Assembly (NCBI RefSeq): GCF_035784015.1
Contig: NZ_JALKOW010000002.1
From: Comamonas sp009360615
Lineage (GTDB): Bacteria; Pseudomonadota; Gammaproteobacteria; Burkholderiales; Burkholderiaceae_C
DNA: 64,000 nucleotides
Direction: 5' to 3' (one strand)
This document shows positions 1 through 8,719 of this stretch, piece after piece; position 1 is the first letter of the stretch; every line of letters begins with the position of its first letter. A program made the translations under genes and the position numbers. The notes under the pieces were generated by a model. That model had not been told where the DNA came from. It worked only from the letters and a program-made list of their open reading frames with translations, and ran no database searches.

Positions 1-148
1 AAGTTTGAAGCGCTTGTAGCTATATAATATGTAGCAAAGCTTCCTGCCAGGAGTGGTAGTTCAGTTGGTTAGAATACCGGCCTGTCACGCCGGGGGTCGC
101 GGGTTCGAGTCCCGTCCACTCCGCCAGATTCAAAAAGCCGCAATCAAG
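1..148. repeat. Direct repeat copy 1 (tRNA-Asp unit)
   Basis: This stretch is identical base for base to 7467-7614. It contains the promoter-proximal spacer, tRNA-Asp and the first half of its terminator. Divergence starts inside the terminator loop at 149. Base 1 aligns with the last A of the tRNA-Glu CCA end at 7467, so the repeat probably continues upstream of the window into another tRNA-Glu. Confidence 0.95.
50..126 (+). tRNA. tRNA-Asp(GTC), copy 1
   Basis: A 77-nt cloverleaf with encoded CCA. The anticodon GTC is at 84-86, and the TTCGAGTC T-loop and the GGAGTGG/CCACTCC acceptor stem are visible. It is identical to the copy at 7516-7592. Confidence 0.97.
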
Positions 149-169
149 AAATTGATTGCGGCTTTTTTT
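132..169 (+). terminator. Rho-independent terminator after tRNA-Asp
   Basis: The stem AAGCCGCAATCAA pairs with TTGATTGCGGCTT around a short loop and is followed by a run of T. It matches the terminator after the second tRNA-Asp except in the loop and one stem pair. Confidence 0.85.
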
Positions 170-329
170 GCTTCTCACATCTCCGGCAGCCAAGCGTGCT
201 CCTGACTTTCTAGCAAGATACCCTTGCCATGCAAGTGCTATGGCGATACGCTATCGTTCACCCTTACAGATGTTGACAAAAGTTTTGCATGTGGGAACTT
301 TTGTTGCCGTTCAGTACACCATCCTGTCA

Positions 330-352
330 CCACCAGGTCGGTTTCCTGGTGG
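330..352. promoter_or_regulatory. Inverted repeat upstream of the metal-efflux operon
   Basis: CCACCAGG (330-337) and CCTGGTGG (345-352) form a perfect 8-bp inverted repeat with a 7-nt spacer, 50 bp before the first gene of the operon. A TTGACA hexamer lies upstream at 273-278, but I see no convincing -10. The repeat could be an operator or an mRNA hairpin; neither is shown. Confidence 0.3.
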
Positions 353-401
353 TTGTCCCTTCCCTATATTGCTGTTCGTTTAACCACCGCTTTCTCGATC
401 C

Positions 402-815
402 ATGCGCCCGGCGTCTTCCTTTCTGCTGTCGCTGCTGATGTTTGCTTCCATCATCGGAGTGCAACTCGTCGCCATGTGGCCCGCGGGTTCGCAGGATGTG
501 GTGGCCATGGCCTATGTGCTCGACGCAGAGCCGCACGAGTACGGTGTCGATGTGCTGCAGGAGTTCGAGGACGATGTGGAAGAAGATACGGTGGAGTTCT
601 CCATCCACCGCCCGCATCGCACTGCCGAACTCAATCCGGCACAGGATGATCGCAATGAACTGTTTGGTCCTCCCGAAGCGGTAGCCGTGGGTGTGGCCGA
701 TGTCCGGGTGCCTCCGCAAGAGCATGTGGTGCACCAGACCTCCCCCTGGCCGGAAAGCATGCTGCGTCCGCCCAATATGAGCCTGCCGCTGGCAGGCCAG
801 CTCCAGCGCACCTGA
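402..815 (+). CDS. Small exported protein at head of RND metal-efflux operon
   Basis: A 137-aa protein with one hydrophobic N-terminal segment (about residues 6-28), read as a signal anchor or signal peptide, followed by an acidic and then His/Pro-containing periplasmic stretch. Codon use has the GC-rich third positions of its neighbours, so I take it as real. Its place in front of an outer-membrane factor, adaptor and pump recalls the small periplasmic proteins (for example CzcI) that precede czc-type operons. I do not recognise clear sequence similarity to them, and metal binding is inference. The start lacks a strong ribosome-binding site. Confidence 0.6.
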   Translation: MRPASSFLLSLLMFASIIGVQLVAMWPAGSQDVVAMAYVLDAEPHEYGVDVLQEFEDDVEEDTVEFSIHRPHRTAELNPAQDDRNELFGPPEAVAVGVADVRVPPQEHVVHQTSPWPESMLRPPNMSLPLAGQLQRT

Positions 816-1060
816 CGACCTTCGCGTCGCTGTGCTCGCGCCGGGCTTGATGCCCCCGATACCTGCCGTCCCCTGATTCCATGGCCTGAGGGCCTGGAAT
901 GTGCTTGTCTGCCGAGCATGTTTCCGAGTCAGGTCTGAGGCGGCTTCACCTTCTCAGGTGCAACTGATCCTGCATTGCATGTGGCGGCCTGCCGCATGTG
1001 CGTGACAGGGTTTCGACCCTTTCCTCACTTTATCTGCCCTCAAGAAGGCAGCTGTGTTCT

Positions 1061-2419
1061 ATGCTCAATAGATCGAGAGTGCCGGCTTCTTTTCCGGCCA
1101 AGGCCCGCAAGAATTCTTCTGGCCATGCACCGTTGCGCAGCCTCCAGCGTTCGGCCATCTTCGGCCTGTGTCTCGCTGCTGCCATGGCTGCGCATGCGCA
1201 AAATGCCGGCAGCGCACCACAAATCAGCAGCACGATTTCCGATCAGGCACAGCCCAGGCTGACCCTGACGCAACTGGTGCAGACCGTGCTGGACAACAAC
1301 CCCGAACTTCGCTCCGTTCAGCAGTCGAGCGTCACGGCCCAGGCTGCCGTGGTCAGCGCCGGTGCCCTTCCGAACCCCAAGCTGGAGTGGAGTCGCGGCG
1401 ACAACAAGGCGCGCCTGGCATCGGCCACCCCTGGCAATGTTCAGACCATGGGGATTTCCGTCCCCATCGAAATGCCCTCCGTACGCGCTGCGCGCATAGA
1501 AGCCGCTGAAGCTGGCCAGCGGGCATCGGTGCACCAGATTGCCGCATCGCGCAACGCCCTCGTGGCCCAGGTCAAGCTCAAGGCCTATGAGGTGGTGCTG
1601 CGACAGGCGCAGGCGCAGGCCGCGTATGACGCCGTCAAGCTGCTCGAGCAGGCCCATGAGCGGGTACGCGTGCGTGTTTCCAGTGGCGAGGCAGCGCGCT
1701 ATGAAATCATCAAGGCCGATGCCGAGCTGATCAACGCGCGCCAGCAGGAGCAATCTGCCCGCTTGCTGGCCGAGCAATCCCAGCTCACGCTCAATCGCCT
1801 GGCCGCAGGCCAGTTGCCCAGCCGCTTCGACCTGGCCCTGTCCTTGCAGGACCCGGTGGCCCAGGCTCAGTTGAAGAACGTCAACTGGCAGTCCCATCCG
1901 GAACTGCTGCAGCTGCAGTCCGAGGTGGACAAGGCCGAAGCGCAGAAAAACGGTGCCAAGGCCAGCCGCTGGCCGGGGCTCGAGCTGCGCTATGCGCAGA
2001 CGCGGGAGCCCGATATCCGCAACAACACCATCGGCGTGAGCATGCAGATTCCGCTGTTCGACCAGCGCCGCGGCCCGATTGACGAGGCCGCCTCGGAAGC
2101 CGAGCGCGCACGTCTGCGCATGGAAGGCCGCAAGGCCGAGCTGGAGCAACAGACGCTGCAGGCCTGGAAGGTCATGGAAATGGCGCAGGTACGCATCAAG
2201 GCCCTGAGCGAAGGGGCGGTGCGCGAGGCCGAGTCGGCATTGCGCGTAGCCGAGGCGGCCTACCGCTACGGCGAGCGGGGCATTCTCGATGTGCTGGATG
2301 CCCAGCGCGTGCTGCGCACGGTGCGAGCCGATTTGCTGGAGGCCCGCTATCAGCTTCAGTCGGCCCGGATCGAGCTGGACTTCCTGGCCGGCCGCTATGC
2401 CCAGCCTTCCTCGCTTTGA
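1061..2419 (+). CDS. TolC-family outer-membrane factor of metal efflux system
   Basis: This protein forms the outer-membrane exit duct of a tripartite RND pump (CzcC/CusC type). I start it at ATG 1061 (452 aa), with a GAAGG ribosome-binding site at 1044-1048. An in-frame codon at 998 would add 21 unlikely residues. Residues 1-46 form a long signal peptide ending AMAAHA before Gln47. The rest is two repeats of long Ala/Glu/Arg/Gln-rich helices typical of OEP domains, with the repeat 2 signature around AYRYGERGILDVLDAQR near the C terminus. It precedes the adaptor gene by 46 bp and should be co-transcribed with it. Metal specificity cannot be read from this subunit. Confidence 0.9.
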   Translation: MLNRSRVPASFPAKARKNSSGHAPLRSLQRSAIFGLCLAAAMAAHAQNAGSAPQISSTISDQAQPRLTLTQLVQTVLDNNPELRSVQQSSVTAQAAVVSAGALPNPKLEWSRGDNKARLASATPGNVQTMGISVPIEMPSVRAARIEAAEAGQRASVHQIAASRNALVAQVKLKAYEVVLRQAQAQAAYDAVKLLEQAHERVRVRVSSGEAARYEIIKADAELINARQQEQSARLLAEQSQLTLNRLAAGQLPSRFDLALSLQDPVAQAQLKNVNWQSHPELLQLQSEVDKAEAQKNGAKASRWPGLELRYAQTREPDIRNNTIGVSMQIPLFDQRRGPIDEAASEAERARLRMEGRKAELEQQTLQAWKVMEMAQVRIKALSEGAVREAESALRVAEAAYRYGERGILDVLDAQRVLRTVRADLLEARYQLQSARIELDFLAGRYAQPSSL

Positions 2420-2465
2420 GCTTTCAAAGTCAAGACCACGTTTTCGTATTTTTTGAATTCGCTTT

Positions 2466-3674
2466 ATGTCTTCTCATCAATATTCCAGGACTGCGCGTCC
2501 TGCCTCTCTGGTTCTGGCACTGGCACTGGCCGGGCTGACCACACTGACCCTGACTGGCTGTGGCAAGGACGAGCAGGCGACTGCTGCGGTTGCGGCTGCA
2601 GATACCAAGGCCGAGCTGGACCCCTTGGAGGTGGTCGTCTCGGCTGAAATGGCCGGCAACTTCAAGACTGCTGCGGTCGCGCAGGCCGAGGTGGCATCGG
2701 TGCAGGAAATTGCCGGTCGCATCGAAGCCAACGAGCGCAAGGTCACCCGCATCGGCGCGGCCGTGACAGGCCGTGTGACCGAGGTGCTTGCCGAAACCGG
2801 TGATCGCGTCAAAGCAGGCCAGACGCTGGCGCGTGTCGCCAGCCCCGAGCTGACCACTGCCCAGCTGGCCTATATGCGTGCCAGCGCCACGGCGACCCTG
2901 GCCGAGCGCTCGGTGGAGCGCGCACGTCAGCTGATCGCTGCCGACGTGATTGGCTCTGCAGAACTGCTGCGGCGCGAATCCGAAGTGCAGATTGCCCGCG
3001 CAGAGCTGAGGGCGGCAGGCGATCAGCTCAAGCTGATGGGCTTGTCTGCCGAGGCACTGAGCAGTCTGCGGGCCAAGGGCAATGTGGCGCCGAATGCCGC
3101 CATCACGGCCTCTGCTGCCGGTATCGTGATCGAGCGCCAGGTCAGCCAGGGACAGGTGGCGCAGCCGGGAGATCCACTGTTCACTGTGGCAGACCTTTCC
3201 AACGTCTGGGTGGTGGGTGCCTTGCCCGAGCAGATTGCGCGCAGCGTGCAGACCGGCCAGAACGTGCAGGTCGATGTGCCGGCGCTGGGGCTGACTGTCG
3301 AGGAGACGCCGATCTCCGGCAAGATCATCTACGTGGGTGACACCGTGTCACCCGACACCCGCACCGTGACCATTCGTACCCAGGTGGACAACAAGGATCT
3401 GGCGCTCAAGCCGCAGATGCTGGCCACCATGAAGATTCAGGGGGCCATGGAGAAGACGCTGGCGATCCCGGCGCTGGCCGTGGTCCGCGAGAACGACAAG
3501 GACCATGTCTATGTCAAGAAGGCCGAAAACCACTACCGCCTGACTCCGGTGGAGCTGGGTGCGACCAGCGGTGGTCTGCGGCCCGTGATCAAGGGGCTGA
3601 GCGAAGGCACGCAGATCGTGGTCGAAGGTGCATTCCACCTGAACAACGAGCGCAAGCGCGCAGAACTGGAGTAA
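2466..3674 (+). CDS. RND efflux membrane-fusion adaptor, lipoprotein (CzcB/CusB-like)
   Basis: The 402-aa periplasmic adaptor links pump and outer-membrane channel. An N-terminal signal with lipobox LTGC (Cys32) indicates an inner-membrane lipoprotein. Then come a lipoyl/barrel-sandwich half motif (GAAVTGRVTEVLAETGDRVK, about residues 97-116), an alpha-hairpin (about 130-190), the second lipoyl half (SAAGIVIERQVSQGQ), a beta-barrel, and a membrane-proximal domain ending in NNERKRAELE. No His-rich CzcB-type N-terminal metal region is seen. The pump gene starts only 4 bp downstream, so translation is probably coupled. Confidence 0.92.
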   Translation: MSSHQYSRTARPASLVLALALAGLTTLTLTGCGKDEQATAAVAAADTKAELDPLEVVVSAEMAGNFKTAAVAQAEVASVQEIAGRIEANERKVTRIGAAVTGRVTEVLAETGDRVKAGQTLARVASPELTTAQLAYMRASATATLAERSVERARQLIAADVIGSAELLRRESEVQIARAELRAAGDQLKLMGLSAEALSSLRAKGNVAPNAAITASAAGIVIERQVSQGQVAQPGDPLFTVADLSNVWVVGALPEQIARSVQTGQNVQVDVPALGLTVEETPISGKIIYVGDTVSPDTRTVTIRTQVDNKDLALKPQMLATMKIQGAMEKTLAIPALAVVRENDKDHVYVKKAENHYRLTPVELGATSGGLRPVIKGLSEGTQIVVEGAFHLNNERKRAELE

Positions 3675-3678
3675 GCCC

Positions 3679-6600
3679 ATGATTACCTCCATGATTCGTG
3701 CCGCGCTATCGCAGCGGCTGGTGGTGGTCGTGCTGGCGCTGGTGATGTGCGGATTCGGCCTGCGTGCTGCCATGAATCTGTCGGTGGATGCCTTCCCCGA
3801 TGTGACCAATGTGCAGGTCCAGGTTGCCACCGAAGCTCCCGGCCGCTCGCCCGAAGAAATCGAGCGTTTTGTGACCGTGCCTCTGGAAATTGCCATGACG
3901 GGCTTGCCCGGACTGGCCGAGATGCGCTCGCTCAACAAGAGTGGACTGTCCATCATCACGCTGGTGTTCACCGATGCGACCGATGTGTACTTTGCCCGCC
4001 AGCTGGTGACGGAGCGTCTGATCGAAGTCACGCCGCGCATGCCCGAAGGCATTGTGCCGGTGCTGGGGCCCGTGTCCACGGGCCTGGGCGAGGTCTACCA
4101 GTACACGCTCGATCATCCTGATGACGGCGAGCGAGAGCTGACCCAGGCCGAGCTGACGGAGCGTCGCACCATCCAGGACTGGGTGGCGCGTCCCTTGCTG
4201 CGCTCCATTCCCGGCGTGGCGGAAATCAACTCCCAGGGCGGCTATGTCAAGCAGTACCAGGTGCTGGTCGACCCCGCCCGTCTGCGTCACTACAACCTGA
4301 CCGTGCGCCAGGTGGTGCAGGCCGTGGCGGACAACAACGCCAATGCCAGCGGGGGCATCCTGCCCCAGGTGACCGAGCAGTATCTGATCCGCGGCGTGGG
4401 CATGATCCGCTCCCTGGACGATATTGGCAACATCGTGCTCAAAGAGCAGGGGGGCGTGCCGGTCTATGTGCGCGACGTGGCCAAGGTGCAGATCGACGCC
4501 GAGGTCCGTCAGGGCGCCATCATCAAGGGCGGCTATACCGAGAGCGTTTCCGGCATCGTGCTGATGATGCGTGGCGGCAATGCCAAGGAGGTCGTGACCC
4601 GGGTGAAAGAACGCGTGGCGGAGATCAATGCCAAGGGCATGCTGCCTGGCGGTCTGCAGATCGTTCCCTACTATGACCGGACCGATCTGGTTGATTCCGC
4701 CCTCTGGACCGTGGGCAAGGTGCTGATCGAGGGCATCTTCCTGGTGGTGGTGGTGCTGTTCATCTTCCTTGGCGATGTGCGCTCCAGCCTGATTGTGGTT
4801 GCGACGCTGGTCATCACGCCTCTGACCACCTTCATGCTGATGAACAAATATGGCATTTCGGCCAATCTGATGTCCTTGGGAGGGCTGGCCATTGCCATCG
4901 GCCTGATGGTGGATGCGACCGTGGTGGTGGTGGAAAACGTGTTCCACAAGCTGGGTCAGGCGGGCGATTCGCGTGGTGAACGCATCCGCACCGTGCTGTC
5001 TGCCACCGTGGAAGTCGCGACGCCCACCATCTTCGGCATTGCCATCATCATTCTGGTTTTCCTGCCGCTGATGACGCTGCAAGGCATTGAAGGCAAGATG
5101 TTCGGGCCGCTGGCGCTGACCATCGCCATGGCTCTGGCCATCTCGCTGGCCGTTTCGCTGTTCCTGTCGCCGGTGCTATGCTCCTACTTCCTCAAGGGTG
5201 GCGCTGACCATGACACCAGGCTGATCGCCTTCCTCAAGCGCCACTATCTGCGCCTGCTCGACGGTGCGACGGCCCGCAACCGTCTCACGCTGGCCGTGGC
5301 GGTGGCGCTGCTGGTCGGCTCGCTGGGGCTGTTCCCGCTGCTGGGCAAATCCTTCATGCCGACCATGAAGGAAGGGGCGCTGACACCGCAGATCAACCGC
5401 GTTCCCAGCATTTCCCTGGATGAGTCCATTCGCATGGAAATGGCGGCCATGAAGGAAGTGGCGCAGGTGCCTGGCGTGAAGTCCGTGGTGTCCAAGCTTG
5501 GTCGTGGCGAATCGCCGGCCGACCCCGCTGGCCCCAACGAGTCCGACCCCATCGTGCTGCTGGATCCGGAGTCCGAGCGCAGCCAGGACGAGATCGACGA
5601 AGACATCCGTCAGCGTCTGTCCAAGATCCCAGGGGTGCAGATCGTGCTGTCTCAGCCTATCTCCGAGCGGGTGGACGAAATGGTGACGGGCGTGCGTTCT
5701 CAGCTGGCCGTCAAGGTGTTTGGTGATGAACTGGAAGACCTCAAGGAGGTCTCCGAGCAAGTGGCGCGCATTCTGAAGAGCGTCTCCGGCAGCACCGACA
5801 TTCGTGTCGAGCGACTCTCGGGACAGCAGGCCCTGACGGTGGACATCGATCGCAAGGCGATTGCCCGCCACGGCCTGAACGTGGCCGACGTGCAAAGCCT
5901 GCTGGAATCCGCCATCGGTGGCAAGGATGTCACGACCTTGTACGAAGGCGAGCGCCGCTACTCGGTGGTGGTGCGCTTCCCCGAGTCCTATCGGGGCTCC
6001 CCGGAGGCTATCGGTGCGGCGTTGCTGACCACGGCCACCGGTGCGCAGGTGCCGCTGAGTAGTCTGGCCCGCATCGAGCTGGTGGACGGGCCGGCACAGA
6101 TCAGCCGCGAAGGCGGCAAGCGTCGAGTCGTTGTGGGGGCCAATGTCGAAGGGCGTGACCTGGCGGGCTTTGTGGCCGAGGTCGAGCAGCGCCTAGCGAA
6201 GGAGGTCAAGCTGCCCGATGGCTATTACTTCAAGTTCGGCGGTCAGTTCGAGAACATGGAGCGCGCCATGGGCACGCTGCAGGTGATCGTGCCGCTGACC
6301 ATCGTCGCCATCTTCTTCCTGCTGTTCCTGCTGTTCAACTCCGTCAAGCTGGCAAGCCTGATCATTCTGGTGCTGCCTTTCGCTTCGATTGGCGGCCTGA
6401 TCGGCCTGTTCGTCACGGGGGAATATGTCAGCGTGCCGGCCTCCGTGGGCTTTATTGCCCTGTGGGGGATCGCCGTGCTCAATGGTGTGGTGCTGGTCTC
6501 CAGCATCCGCCACCTGCGCCAGGAGGGAATGGCGGTGGCGGAGGCTGTGCGGGAAGGCTGTACCCAGCGTTTCCGTCCGGTGATGATGACTGCCACCGTG

Positions 6601-6768
6601 GCCTTGCTGGGTCTGGTGCCTTTCCTGTTTGCGACGGGTCCGGGCTCCGAAGTTCAGCGTCCTCTGGCCATTGTGGTGATCGGCGGCCTGATTACGTCGA
6701 CCCTGCTGACCCTGGTGGTGCTGCCCACGCTGTACCGCTGGTTTGACGAGAAGCCGACCGAGGCTTGA
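3679..6768 (+). CDS. Heavy-metal efflux RND pump (CzcA/CusA family)
   Basis: A 1029-aa inner-membrane proton/metal antiporter, full length for the HME-RND family. Visible are the first transmembrane helix (about 11-31), large periplasmic loops, and TM helix 4 with GLMVDATVVVVEN (about 408-420), whose acidic residue lies in the proton relay. Helices repeat in the C-terminal half. TM4 lacks the DFG signature of Zn/Co-type CzcA and is nearer the AIGxMVD pattern of Cu/Ag-type CusA, but it differs enough that I leave the metal open. It sits between its adaptor and a PII-like gene. Confidence 0.93.
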   Translation: MITSMIRAALSQRLVVVVLALVMCGFGLRAAMNLSVDAFPDVTNVQVQVATEAPGRSPEEIERFVTVPLEIAMTGLPGLAEMRSLNKSGLSIITLVFTDATDVYFARQLVTERLIEVTPRMPEGIVPVLGPVSTGLGEVYQYTLDHPDDGERELTQAELTERRTIQDWVARPLLRSIPGVAEINSQGGYVKQYQVLVDPARLRHYNLTVRQVVQAVADNNANASGGILPQVTEQYLIRGVGMIRSLDDIGNIVLKEQGGVPVYVRDVAKVQIDAEVRQGAIIKGGYTESVSGIVLMMRGGNAKEVVTRVKERVAEINAKGMLPGGLQIVPYYDRTDLVDSALWTVGKVLIEGIFLVVVVLFIFLGDVRSSLIVVATLVITPLTTFMLMNKYGISANLMSLGGLAIAIGLMVDATVVVVENVFHKLGQAGDSRGERIRTVLSATVEVATPTIFGIAIIILVFLPLMTLQGIEGKMFGPLALTIAMALAISLAVSLFLSPVLCSYFLKGGADHDTRLIAFLKRHYLRLLDGATARNRLTLAVAVALLVGSLGLFPLLGKSFMPTMKEGALTPQINRVPSISLDESIRMEMAAMKEVAQVPGVKSVVSKLGRGESPADPAGPNESDPIVLLDPESERSQDEIDEDIRQRLSKIPGVQIVLSQPISERVDEMVTGVRSQLAVKVFGDELEDLKEVSEQVARILKSVSGSTDIRVERLSGQQALTVDIDRKAIARHGLNVADVQSLLESAIGGKDVTTLYEGERRYSVVVRFPESYRGSPEAIGAALLTTATGAQVPLSSLARIELVDGPAQISREGGKRRVVVGANVEGRDLAGFVAEVEQRLAKEVKLPDGYYFKFGGQFENMERAMGTLQVIVPLTIVAIFFLLFLLFNSVKLASLIILVLPFASIGGLIGLFVTGEYVSVPASVGFIALWGIAVLNGVVLVSSIRHLRQEGMAVAEAVREGCTQRFRPVMMTATVALLGLVPFLFATGPGSEVQRPLAIVVIGGLITSTLLTLVVLPTLYRWFDEKPTEA

Positions 6769-6788
6769 TTTGAGAAAGGAGTGATCCG

Positions 6789-7124
6789 ATGACGATGAAG
6801 GAAATCCGCGCCATCGTGCGTCCCAGCCGGCTGGAGCGCCTGCGTACCGAGCTGCGCGCAATTCCGAACTTTCCCGGCGTGACGATCTTCAAGGCCGAAG
6901 GTTTCACGGCTCCTGCAGCCGTGGACAAGCGCACGGTCAAGGATGAGCTGACCGATTTTTCGGACAAGCTCATGGTCTGCGTGATCGTGGAGGAGTCCAT
7001 GGTGGCGGCCATCCGCGAGGCCATCGTCGCGGCCTGCCGCACCGGCCAGATCGGCGACGGCCTGGTCTGGACCGTGGATATCGGCGAAATGCATCGCATC
7101 CGCGACGGCGGTGCGGTGAGCTGA
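6789..7124 (+). CDS. PII-like (GlnB superfamily) protein linked to metal efflux
   Basis: A 111-aa protein with a PII-type fold: MKEIRAIVRPSRLERLRTEL at the start and a B-loop-like TGQIGDGLVWTVDIGEMHRIR near the C terminus. The T-loop (about residues 36-55) lacks the uridylylated Tyr context of GlnB/GlnK, so nitrogen control by GlnD is unlikely. A divergent PII group (PII-NG) is known to be encoded beside heavy-metal RND pumps, and this gene fits it: it lies 20 bp after the pump gene with its own AAAGGAG site at 6775-6781. A metal- or nucleotide-sensing regulatory role on the pump is inference. Confidence 0.85.
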   Translation: MTMKEIRAIVRPSRLERLRTELRAIPNFPGVTIFKAEGFTAPAAVDKRTVKDELTDFSDKLMVCVIVEESMVAAIREAIVAACRTGQIGDGLVWTVDIGEMHRIRDGGAVS

Positions 7125-7143
7125 GACGGCCTGCCCAGCGAAT

Positions 7144-7172
7144 AAAAGGGATGCTTTCTGCATCCCTTTTTT
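7144..7172 (+). terminator. Terminator of metal-efflux operon
   Basis: AAAAGGGATG and CATCCCTTTT pair around a short loop and are followed by T residues, 20 bp after the PII-like gene. Confidence 0.85.
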
Positions 7173-7271
7173 CATGCATCCGAGAAAATATCGGCAGTTT
7201 GGAAAAAGCGGCGAAAACCCTGTGCTACAATTTTTGCATTGCAGCAGAGAAACACTGTTTCATTGCTTCAA

Positions 7272-7347
<76 letters not shown>

Positions 7348-7391
7348 AAATTTTGACGGCGAGTCGCAAGACTCGAATCGTTCTAGGAATT

Positions 7392-7467
7392 GACCCTATC
7401 GTCTAGAGGCCTAGGACATCACCCTTTCACGGTGAGTACCGGGGTTCGAATCCCCGTAGGGTCGCCA
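7392..7467 (+). tRNA. tRNA-Glu(TTC)
   Basis: A 76-nt cloverleaf ending in CCA. Anticodon TTC lies in the loop CTTTCAC, with the typical TCGTCTAGAGGCCTAGGACA D-arm region. Its last base is the first base of the 148-bp direct repeat. Confidence 0.96.
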
Positions 7468-7614
7468 AGTTTGAAGCGCTTGTAGCTATATAATATGTAG
7501 CAAAGCTTCCTGCCAGGAGTGGTAGTTCAGTTGGTTAGAATACCGGCCTGTCACGCCGGGGGTCGCGGGTTCGAGTCCCGTCCACTCCGCCAGATTCAAA
7601 AAGCCGCAATCAAG
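7467..7614. repeat. Direct repeat copy 2 (tRNA-Asp unit)
   Basis: Identical to 1-148. The two copies flank 7.3 kb with the metal-efflux operon and tRNA-Ala and tRNA-Glu. Confidence 0.95.
7516..7592 (+). tRNA. tRNA-Asp(GTC), copy 2
   Basis: Identical in all 77 positions to the tRNA-Asp at 50-126, with anticodon GTC and encoded CCA. It is the third gene of an Ala-Glu-Asp cluster. Confidence 0.97.
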
Positions 7615-7636
7615 CAATTGGTTGCGGCTTTTTCTT
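7598..7636 (+). terminator. Terminator of the tRNA-Ala-Glu-Asp cluster
   Basis: AAAGCCGCAATCAA pairs with TTGGTTGCGGCTTT (one G-U pair), followed by T-rich sequence. Confidence 0.85.
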
Positions 7637-7687
7637 TGCCCGGGATCCGGAGAAAAAGGCCTTGCGGCAAGGCCTTTGATTTACCCG

Positions 7688-8446
7688 TTATTTCGGGGCC
7701 ATGCGAATGGCACCGTCCAGGCGGATGACTTCACCATTGAGCATGTCGTTTTCCAGTATCTGCTTGACCAGCTTGGCGTAGTCCTCGGGCTTGCCCAGCC
7801 GGCTGGGGAAGGGCACGCTGGCGGCCAGTGCATCTTGAACTTCCTGTGGCATGGTGAAAAGCATGGGGGTGCCGAAGATGCCAGGAGCAATCGTCATATT
7901 GCGAATACCGCTGCGCGCCAGGTCGCGAGCAATGGGCAGCGTCATGCCGACCACGCCGCCCTTTGATGCCGCGTAGGCCGCCTGGCCGATCTGACCGTCA
8001 TAGGCCGCAACGCTGGCGGTGGAAATCAGAACCCCGCGCTCGCCGGTAGGCTCTGGCTCATTCTTGCTCATGGCGTCCGCCGCCAGCCGAATCATGTTGA
8101 AGGTGCCGACCAGGTTGACCATGATGGTCTTGGTATAGACGGCCAAGCTGTGTGGGCCGCTCTTGCCTACGGTTTTTTCGGCCGGTGCGATGCCGGCGCA
8201 GTTGATCAGGCCCGCCAGCTTGCCCAGGCTTGTGGCCTTGGCGACCACGGCCTGGCCATCGGCCTCATTGCTGACGTCGCAGCGCAGATAGGCGCCGCCG
8301 ATCTCCCGGGCGACGGCCTCGCCCCGTTCTGCATTCATGTCGGCAATCACCACCTTGCCGCCATTGGCGGCCAGCATGCGTGCCGTTCCCTCGCCCAAAC
8401 CCGAGGCGCCGCCGGTCACGATGAATACGCGGTCCTGAATCTGCAT
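7688..8446 (-). CDS. SDR dehydrogenase, 3-hydroxyacyl-CoA dehydrogenase type II-like
   Basis: A 252-aa short-chain dehydrogenase. The NAD-binding TGGASGLG lies near residues 10-17, the catalytic Ser is in LISTASVAAYDGQ and the YxxxK motif is YAASK. The C-terminal APGIFGTPML and LNGEVIRLDGAIRM resemble the HSD17B10/fadB2-like branch acting on short or branched 3-hydroxyacyl-CoA in fatty-acid or isoleucine breakdown; that substrate assignment is from resemblance. I start at ATG 8446, which has a perfect AAGGAG site; an upstream in-frame codon would add 16 unlikely residues. The gene is convergent with the tRNA cluster. Confidence 0.9.
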   Translation of the reverse strand: MQIQDRVFIVTGGASGLGEGTARMLAANGGKVVIADMNAERGEAVAREIGGAYLRCDVSNEADGQAVVAKATSLGKLAGLINCAGIAPAEKTVGKSGPHSLAVYTKTIMVNLVGTFNMIRLAADAMSKNEPEPTGERGVLISTASVAAYDGQIGQAAYAASKGGVVGMTLPIARDLARSGIRNMTIAPGIFGTPMLFTMPQEVQDALAASVPFPSRLGKPEDYAKLVKQILENDMLNGEVIRLDGAIRMAPK

Positions 8447-8539
8447 GTGCTGTCTCCTTGCTCGATGTCTTGTTGACGTTGACGTAAACGTCAATTATGC
8501 ACAGAGTGAGGCCCGGTACGACCTGAGGAAAGCGCGCAT

Positions 8540-8571
8540 AAAAAAAAGCCCAATCACAGGGATTGGGCTTT
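8540..8571 (-). terminator. Terminator downstream of the phasin gene
   Basis: Read on the minus strand, AAAGCCCAATC and GATTGGGCTTT pair and are followed by a run of T. It lies 150 bp past the phasin stop codon and before the SDR gene. Confidence 0.75.
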
Positions 8572-8625
8572 GAAGGGATCCATGAAACGGGGGTTTCAGG
8601 AGGATCCAAGGAGACAACTTGCGCA

Positions 8626-8657
8626 AGGTCGGCATCTCTGTCGATGCATGCCGACCT
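8626..8657. promoter_or_regulatory. Perfect 10-bp inverted repeat between phasin and SDR genes
   Basis: AGGTCGGCAT (8626-8635) and ATGCCGACCT (8648-8657) are exact reverse complements around a 12-nt loop. There is no T-tract, so it is not an ordinary terminator. It could be an operator for the SDR gene or an mRNA hairpin. Confidence 0.35.
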
Positions 8658-8719
8658 GACATGCTGGTGATTATAAGGGTAAACCCTAGATCTTGCCAAG
8701 CATGTCGATAACGATGTTC

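Noticed and set aside
149..7271. Integrative genomic island at tRNA-Asp
   Set aside because: The tRNA duplication is real, but there is no integrase or transfer gene, so duplication by recombination is as likely as island insertion.
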